Under the pieces are notes generated by a model. That model was not told the origin of the DNA. It did no database searches and saw only the letters and a program-made list of their open reading frames with translations. This document shows positions 58,289 through 64,000 of a DNA stretch of 64,000 nucleotides, piece after piece. Each line of letters starts with the position of its first letter. The stretch's first letter is position 1. The DNA comes from Zoroaster sp. YZ-2022 (taxonomy: Eukaryota; Echinodermata; Asteroidea; Forcipulatida; Zoroasteridae), in the NCBI GenBank assembly GCA_029582265.1, contig CM055816.1, positions 37,496,823 to 37,560,822 on the forward strand. The letters are read 5' to 3'. A program made the translations under genes and the position numbers.

Positions 58289-58744
58289 GTAAGTATTCAT
58301 ATCATGGTTGGTTTATATCATTGATGTTCAAAGACCAAATCTTGTCATGCTAAATGTTAAGGTATTTGTCATTTAACCAGCATCCGATGTCGCATCAAAT
58401 TGATAATGTAGTGAAAATTGTACCCAGTTGTGAATAATTCCTATACAAACCACATGATGTTCTCTCTGGGAATACCCTTTCTCAAATCCAACTAACGGTG
58501 ACCTTTAGGGTGTCATCACACTGCCCTCTTGGGGTGAATGGAGTTTCTGGAAGTTTTGGCCTTGTTTATTAACCAACATTTCTAAACCAGAATTTCTGCC
58601 AAAAGCTCCTTACTAGAAAGCTAGAATTTTAAACTTTTATCAAATACAAACAAAAAAGTAGTTTGCTTCCTGGAAGTTTTTTAACAGTTTTGTTGAGTTG
58701 GGTTACATAAAATAAATGACTACTATTTGCACTAAATGTTGCAG

Positions 58745-58903
58745 CTTCTGGGCCAGGGGAGCCTGCACCCACTTCCCTAGTGGTGTCTGGACTGAAACCC
58801 TTCACAAGCTACACTCTTCATGTCACTGCATTCAACATGGAAGGTGGAGTTGAACTCATGGGTGAGGATTCTATGAGTATCATCAAGGCGACTGCTGAAT
58901 CAA
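58745..58903 (+). CDS. Exon 15: FN3 domain, second half
   Basis: 53 codons in phase 1-1 (acceptor AATGTTGCAG, donor TCAA/GTAAGT). It reads TSLVVSGLKPFTSYTLHVTA, the LxPxTxYxxxVxA signature of FN3 strands E-F, and ends SIIKATAES. Confidence 0.85.
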
Positions 58904-58949
58904 GTAAGTAACAGAAATTACCTTATTTACAGTGTACATGTATATAAGG

Positions 58950-59170
58950 AATTATGGCCGAGTCATGGGTTTGAATCCTGGCCATTACCGTGGTATTGTA
59001 ACTTCCTTCAATTCACCCAGGAGTATAGGAGTATAGTTACAATAGTTATTATGTTTTAAAAAGCCAGGTAGCACCAAAAGAGGATACACATATTGTATGG
59101 GCTGTGCACTCCCCAGAGAATGATAAAGGAATTATATTGTCCCAGTTGAGTAAGGGTAATAATTTCAAGT
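58950..59170 (+). mobile_element. Partial tRNA-derived SINE (intron 15)
   Basis: TGGCCGAGTCATGGGTTTGA and AATCCTGG form a worn tRNA 3' half with box B; CTTCCTTCAATTCACCCAGG and TGTGCACTCCCCAGAGAA are SINE-body-like. The 5' half of the tRNA-like head is missing. Confidence 0.55.
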
Positions 59171-59389
59171 GTTTTCAGTATTAAATTGTGACAAATTTGT
59201 CACTATATTTTAATAAGTGACTTATACAACTGGCAAAGTAGAGGTGACAGTCAAAACTCAGTGACACAAACTATATGTTTTTAAGTGCCACTTGGAATGC
59301 TACGAAATAGAACATGAAGAAATTACATTTTCAAACTTGGAGGTGGGAAGGGAGAAACTGAATCAGACAGGGACTAAAACAATATGTGA

Positions 59390-59490
59390 CTGGCTCTGGC
59401 AAAACCCTAAACTTGGACCCAATTTTCAAAAGTGATCTCCCAAGTTTATCGTGAAAATTAACAATGTTCCCAACAACATTTCAGGATTGT
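59390..59490 (+). repeat. Left half of a dispersed repeat split by the LINE
   Basis: Matches 18345-18425 and continues at 63079-63160 on the far side of the LINE. The unsplit copy at 18345-18530 supplies the pre-insertion sequence. Confidence 0.8.
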
Positions 59491-59499
59491 GCGCAGCGT

Positions 59500-62400
59500 T
59501 CAAAGCTGCTTGGTATTGCTTTTTCCAATATCAGGGGTTTTCGTTCCAATTTCACTTCTGTTCAGTCTTTTGTTCTTAACAACTCACCTGATTTGCTTGC
59601 TCTATCTGAGAGCAGACTGAATTGTGACATTTCCTCTGATTCTTTTAAGTTACCGGGATATATCTTTCATCGCCTTGACCACCCTCCATCACATGGTCTG
59701 GGTGTCTATGTTAAAGAAACTCTTCCCTTAGCCCGTGAAAGCACTTTGGAATGTAACAATCATGAATACATGTGCTTTCGCCTCTCGCTTCTCCATTCCA
59801 CTACTTACCTGTTTTTTCTGTATCGTTCACCTTCATCATCATCCTGCGCAGTGCTAGATGCTATCTCTGATAGCATTGATTTGGCTATTTCTCAGCACCC
59901 TTCTGCTCAAGTCATGGTATTTGGTGACTTCAATGTTCACCACAAGGAGTGGCTGATTCATTCTCGTAATATTGACATTCCTGGTATTGCAACATATAAT
60001 TTTCCATCTCCCAAGATCTTACTCAGATCGCTTTCATCCCCTACTCATATTCGGATCGTGCTTCCGATGGTAGGTACCTGCTGGATCTCTTCTTGTGTTC
60101 TAACCCAGAAGACTGTGTCGCCAAGGTCTTGCCTCCAATTGGTAACTCGGATCACTCAATTGTCTCTGTTTCCGTTTCATATTCTTCTCCTTCAACTACA
60201 TTTCAGCCTTTTCATCGTACTGTTTTTCAGTTTGGAAAGGCTGATTGGAATAGTTTCGATGTTTTCTTGCTGATGTGCCCTGGTTATCGTATTTAAGTCT
60301 TGGTCCTGATTTGGCAGCAGGACGAGTTATCCCAATGGATTAACCTTGGTATGGAGATTTACATCCCCTCACGTGCCTACCAGATCAGGGCCCATTCACA
60401 ACCTTGGTACACTCCAGCCTGTGCTGCAGCAATTGCCCATCGTAACCATTTTTTAAAGAAGTATCATCTTTCAGGAACTTTGGATAATAAGCGTCTTTTC
60501 CATGAAGCTCGAAATCGATGTAAGAGAGTTTTAGAGGATGCTAAGCAGCAATATGCAAACTCTATTGCTGGTTCCATTTCAGCATAGCGGCTTGGTTCCA
60601 GGGACTTTTGGCGGATTGCCAATAGTGTATAACATAACAAGTCCTCCATTCCTCCTCTCTTTCATGGACCCGGTTCTTACTTCTCCCAAGATAAGGCAAA
60701 CCTTTTTGCTGACAACTTTGTATTCAACTCCACACTTAATGATGAGGGGCATCCACTTCCTGCCTTTCCATCCCGTACAGCCACTGTAGTATCAAAGCCT
60801 ATTATCACACCAAGGAAGATTGCCCGGACTATTCATTCCTTGGATGCCTCCAAGGCTACTGGCCCTGACGGAATCCCTGTAATTGTTCTGAAAATGTGTT
60901 CCCCAGAACTTTCACCTATTCTTGCCAAGCTATTCAATATGTGCTTGGCAGTCTCAGTGTTTCCTTCATCTTGGAAAGTGGCATCTGTTGTCCCTGTCTT
61001 TAAGGGTGCTGGTGAGCGTTCTGAATCTACTAATTATCGTCCCATTAGTCTGCTTCCCATAATAAGTAAGATCTTTGAATGCTTTGTCAACCAACAGCTC
61101 CTTGGATACCTGGAGGACAATGACCTTCTGACTGACTGCCAGTATGGGTTTCGCCATTCCCGATCAACCGGTGATCTGCTTTCCCTAATTACTGATCATT
61201 TTAATGGGGCATTAGATCGTAGGGGTGAGGCTCGTGTTGTAGCATTGGACATCTCAAAGGCCTTCGACAAGGTATGGCATTCTGGCCTGCTCCACAAGCT
61301 TCAGTCATATGGTGTGTCAGGCAGAATGTTATCCATAATCTCTGCTTTCCTTTCCAACCGCAAGTTGAAGGTTGTCCTTGAGGGTCAATCTTCTCCTACT
61401 CGTTCTATCAATTCTGGTGTTCCACAGGGCTCGGTACTTGGTCCTACTCTCTTTCTTATCTACCGTATTTTCCTGCGTATAAGACGCTCGGTGTATAAGG
61501 CGCATTACCCCAGAATCGGGGGAATGTGATTAAAGTGTCAACGTACAAGGCGCACCGCCGTATAAGGCGCACCATGACCGCTCAATATATAGTGCAGTGC
61601 ATGCCAGAAGCGCTATAGCACGACCATGCCGCCACCACCACGCGCGCGTCGTACTAGGAAAGTAGTCTGGTTGCGGCCCAAGTGATCCCGCGGTGTTGTG
61701 CGTAATACACTGTGATTAATAATCGAGGTGAAAAACAGACACGGCAAAAGTTGACAACCTTGCACACATCGCATAGAGACTTAGTCATTAAGCGTTGTAG
61801 ATAAAAATGCGCGATCGTGTATGCGATGTTGGGCATGCTATTTTTAGAAACAGGGATTTCTGCTTTTGATACGACACACGAGTGAGGTCTTTCGTGAGTA
61901 TTATTTACGGTGAATGAATGCATGAAAATCTTGCGCTAACGACCTTCATTGGAAAACACGGCCGCTTTGTTAGGTTGAGGTCCACCGAAAGTTACACAAG
62001 CGGTAATCATCACTTTGATCTCAAGCGACACCAGATAAGGCGCACCGTTAGATAAGACGCAGTGACGTTTTCGTACCTTTGAAAGTCAGATAAGCCGCGT
62101 CTTATACGCAGGAAAATACGGTACATTAACGATTTGCCCGATAAAGTTTTGTCTCAGCTCGCCATGTATGCTGATGATTCAACCCTCTACTGTGTTTCCC
62201 CTAACTCTTCTAACACTTCTCGCTGTGAGGTGGGTGTCTCACTGAATAATGATTTAGAGAGCGTGTTGAAGTGGGGGAACGATTGGCTAGTAACCTTTAA
62301 CGCAAAGAAAACTAAACTACTGTCTCTTTCTCGCTCTAGAGATGATACATTTCCATCCATTCATATGGGTCCATTAACTTTGCCTGAGGTATCAGATTTT

Positions 62401-62975
62401 CGCCTTCTCGGACTTGATATCTCCACTAAAGCCAGTTGGGAGAGGTATATCTCAGGCATTGCAAAGAGTGCTTCCATGCGAGTTGGTTGTCTTTATCGAG
62501 CTCGGAAGTTCTTACCTCCTGATGCTACTCTCTACCTGTATAAGACAACTATACGTCCCTAATGGAGTACTGTTGTCACATTTGGGCCGGAGCTTCTGCC
62601 TGTCATTTATCTTTATTAGATAGAGTGCAGAAGCGTATTGTTAATCTTGTTGGTGAAGAGTTGGGATCATTGTTACAACCTCTTTCTCACTGTAGGTTTG
62701 TAGCCAGCCTCTGTCTTTTCTACAGATATTTTCATGGCAAATGTGCCACCAGTGTGTCCGATCTGGTTCCTCCTATCAGGGTGTTTAAGCGTGAGACCAG
62801 GCTTTCTGCTTGTTCTCACCCGTACACTCTAGCTTTGCCGAGATGTAGAACAATGAGCAGCTTTTTTCCACGTACTGCATCTCTTTGGAACTCCTTGCCT
62901 GGTGCATGTTTCCCTACATCCTATAATCTAGACAGTTTTAAGAGGAATATCAATTCCTACCTTCAGTCCTCCTGA
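59500..62975 (+). pseudogene. LINE polyprotein: endonuclease plus reverse transcriptase, broken
   Basis: The endonuclease is at 59500-60180: SNIRGFRSN, LLALSESRLN, FGDFNVHHKEW and, after a frameshift near 60000, GNSDHSIVSV. RT is at 60840-62560: DASKATGPDGIPV, NYRPISLLPIISKIFE, YGFRHSRSTGD, VVALDISKAFDKVWH and NSGVPQGSVLGPTLFLIY, then the DNA-transposon insertion, then LAMYADDSTLYC with the catalytic Asp pair. The C-terminus 62562-62975 (YCCHIWAG; SLWNSLPGACFPTSYNLDSF) is one base out of frame. Frame breaks near 60000, 60290, 60590 and 62560 show it is dead. Confidence 0.85.
61463..62121. mobile_element. TA-flanked DNA transposon with 25-bp terminal repeats, inside the LINE RT
   Basis: The ends CCGTATTTTCCTGCGTATAA and its reverse complement are perfect, and TA flanks both sides (61461-61462 and 62122-62123). 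Inside, GTATAAGGCGCA- and GATAAGGCGCA-type motifs recur near both ends. No transposase frame is visible, so it is non-autonomous. TA duplication fits the Tc1/mariner/pogo group. Confidence 0.88.
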
Positions 62976-63083
62976 GTTATTTTCATCTTTTATGATTTCT
63001 TCTTGTAGCCCCTTACCTAGAGTGGCTTTTAGCCTTGTTTGGGGCGAACTTGCATATAAAAAAAAAAAAATTAAAAAAATTGT

Positions 63084-63160
63084 TCTTTATCCATCAAAAT
63101 CTAGAGAAAATGCTCTATATGGTGACATGAAAACTGGTCCCTCAAACTGATCCTTGTAGT
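63084..63160 (+). repeat. Right half of the dispersed repeat split by the LINE
   Basis: TCCATCAAAATCTAGAGAAA and GTGACATGAAAACTGGTCCC match 18430-18500. Confidence 0.75.
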
Positions 63161-63386
63161 CAGTTTTTTGACCTTTTCATGGCTGTTATGCATCATGGTA
63201 TATGCCGAGAAGATTCGGGTATTGCCAGAGCAGCTCACAAATATGTGTGCGTGATTGGAATAGAACCTAGCTCACCTAGGTAAAACGGCAAGTAGTACCA
63301 CTATGCTAACTTGACCACACAACGGCTGGGTAAAACCTCTTTTGGAAGGTTGTTCATATAATAATTATTTCTCCTTCTGTTAAAAG

Positions 63387-63490
63387 CTCCATCACAGCCA
63401 ATCAACGTTGTACTGAACAACGAAGGCCCAACCTGTGTTGTCACATGGGATAGACCCATGGAGGAGAATGGTATCATATTAACATACACG
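63387..63490 (+). CDS. Exon 16: start of a further FN3 domain
   Basis: After TCTGTTAAAAG, the exon reads PSQPINVVLNNEGPTCVVTW then DRPMEENGIILTYT; the donor is CACG/GTAGGA. The proline-rich start and VTWDRP are FN3 strand A-B hallmarks, and the exon stops where exon 14-type domains reach strand C. Unlike all earlier junctions the donor is phase 0, splitting this FN3 at another point. The rest of the domain lies beyond the window. Confidence 0.78.
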
Positions 63491-64000
63491 GTAGGATAAT
63501 GTTTTCAGATTTAACGGGGGGAGGAGGGGGGGGGGCGGCGGGGGGGGCAGCAGCAGCATCTCACATCATGAATTTAATATTTGTATAAAAGATAAAAGTC
63601 TCAAGGTGAGGACAAAATGAAGACATTTGACACTAAAACCTGTCATCAACCTTTAAAAACCTTAAACATCTAGACATTCATGATGATTCTGAATGTACAA
63701 AAGAATTCTGTTAATGGTATTCTCATATTGTGCTCATTGAATCCTTCCATGGGTGAAGAGTTGCACCCAAACTCTGTCAGCCGTAATTTTCAATTTATTC
63801 AGTCCTAAAATTTCACCTGGGAACCACAAACATTTAGGTGTGTCAACCTTTTCCCCAAATATGGACCATGTAACATATACACAATGTGAATGTACTTAGG
63901 AGAACCAGTAAGATTTCATGGCAGACAGGCAGTGTGCATGTTAGCAGTGCAACCTTACAATACATTGAAATATACAAAATATGACAAATCATTTTATCAG
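63491..64000 (+). other. Intron 16, partial
   Basis: A G-rich run lies near 63516-63548, followed by unremarkable AT-rich sequence to the window edge. Confidence 0.6.

Larger units (their letters stand above)
59491..63078 (+). mobile_element. CR1/jockey-type non-LTR retrotransposon in intron 15
   Basis: Contains an AP endonuclease region, a reverse transcriptase and a typical C-terminal region, ending in an A-rich tail (about 63057-63078). ATTGT occurs at 59486-59490 and 63079-63083 as a short target duplication; joining the flanks there gives CAGGATTGTTCTTTATCC, which parallels CAGGATTTTTCTTTTTCC near 18421. A 659-bp DNA transposon is inserted at 61463-62121. The clade within the CR1/jockey group is not resolved from sequence alone. 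Confidence 0.9.
42503..63490 (+). other. Gene extent: secreted/transmembrane EGF-HYR-Ig-FN3 receptor-like gene, 3' end outside
   Basis: Sixteen coding exons can be joined in one frame: signal peptide, EGF, EGF, HYR, EGF, EGF, Ig, cbEGF, cbEGF, EGF, Ig, Ig, FN3, FN3 (two exons) and the start of a further FN3. Each domain exon starts and ends in phase 1, and each splice site has GT/AG. The order Ig-EGF-Ig-FN3 recalls Tie-type receptor tyrosine kinases, but HYR is not part of vertebrate Tie, and no membrane segment or catalytic domain lies in the window, so a receptor phosphatase or adhesion protein is equally possible. A poly-T/CAG acceptor at 42502 implies a non-coding exon upstream. Confidence 0.85.

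Overview
The window is eukaryotic, intron-containing, AT-rich nuclear DNA dominated by transposable elements. The content suggests a marine invertebrate deuterostome: a multi-exon receptor or adhesion gene with EGF, hyalin-repeat (HYR), Ig and FN3 modules, a Tx1-type L1 retrotransposon, a Penelope-like element with a GIY-YIG domain, tRNA-headed SINEs and many TTAA, hAT-type and TA-type MITEs. An echinoderm or hemichordate is likeliest and a cephalochordate is possible; nothing here fixes the species.

Layout, left to right. 1-15.35 kb: a near-identical duplication. Copy A (1-2613 plus 9428-10312) and copy B (11750-14367 plus 14452-15346) share the same two blocks, but in copy A they are separated by about 6.6 kb holding a decayed Tx1-clade LINE on the minus strand (with a SINE nested in its ORF2) and a roughly 490-bp (TTG)n array. 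The right-hand block of each copy is an inverted, partly broken duplicate of intron 1 and an EGF exon of the receptor gene; an intact minus-strand HYR exon lies between the copies at 10527-10784. 15.35-22 kb: MITEs, a SINE, and a broken Penelope-like element (minus strand) with a hammerhead-like remnant, invaded by a possible solo LTR that itself carries a hAT-type MITE. 22-39 kb: mostly anonymous DNA with a large imperfect inverted repeat (23.6-26.3 kb), a P-element transposase fragment (30.2-30.6 kb), a SINE and several MITEs. 39.24-42.26 kb: a 59-bp satellite of about 50 units.

42.5 kb to the right edge: the one convincing host gene, plus strand. It opens with a signal-peptide exon and continues EGF, EGF, HYR, EGF, EGF(Tie-like), Ig, cbEGF, cbEGF, EGF(Tie-like), Ig, Ig, FN3, FN3, then a further FN3 start; the 3' part (probably membrane segment and any kinase or phosphatase domain) lies outside. 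All domain exons inside the gene are bounded by phase-1 introns, the pattern of exon-shuffled extracellular proteins. Its introns hold recent MITEs, a palindromic SINE, an array of eleven 135-bp units each carrying a splice acceptor and the first two thirds of an EGF exon, and a CR1/jockey-type LINE (59.49-63.08 kb) whose reverse transcriptase is split by a TA-flanked DNA transposon.

Because several sequences occur both with and without an insertion inside this same window, many insertions can be dated relatively and their target duplications read directly. I found no CRISPR array, rRNA gene or convincing functional tRNA gene.
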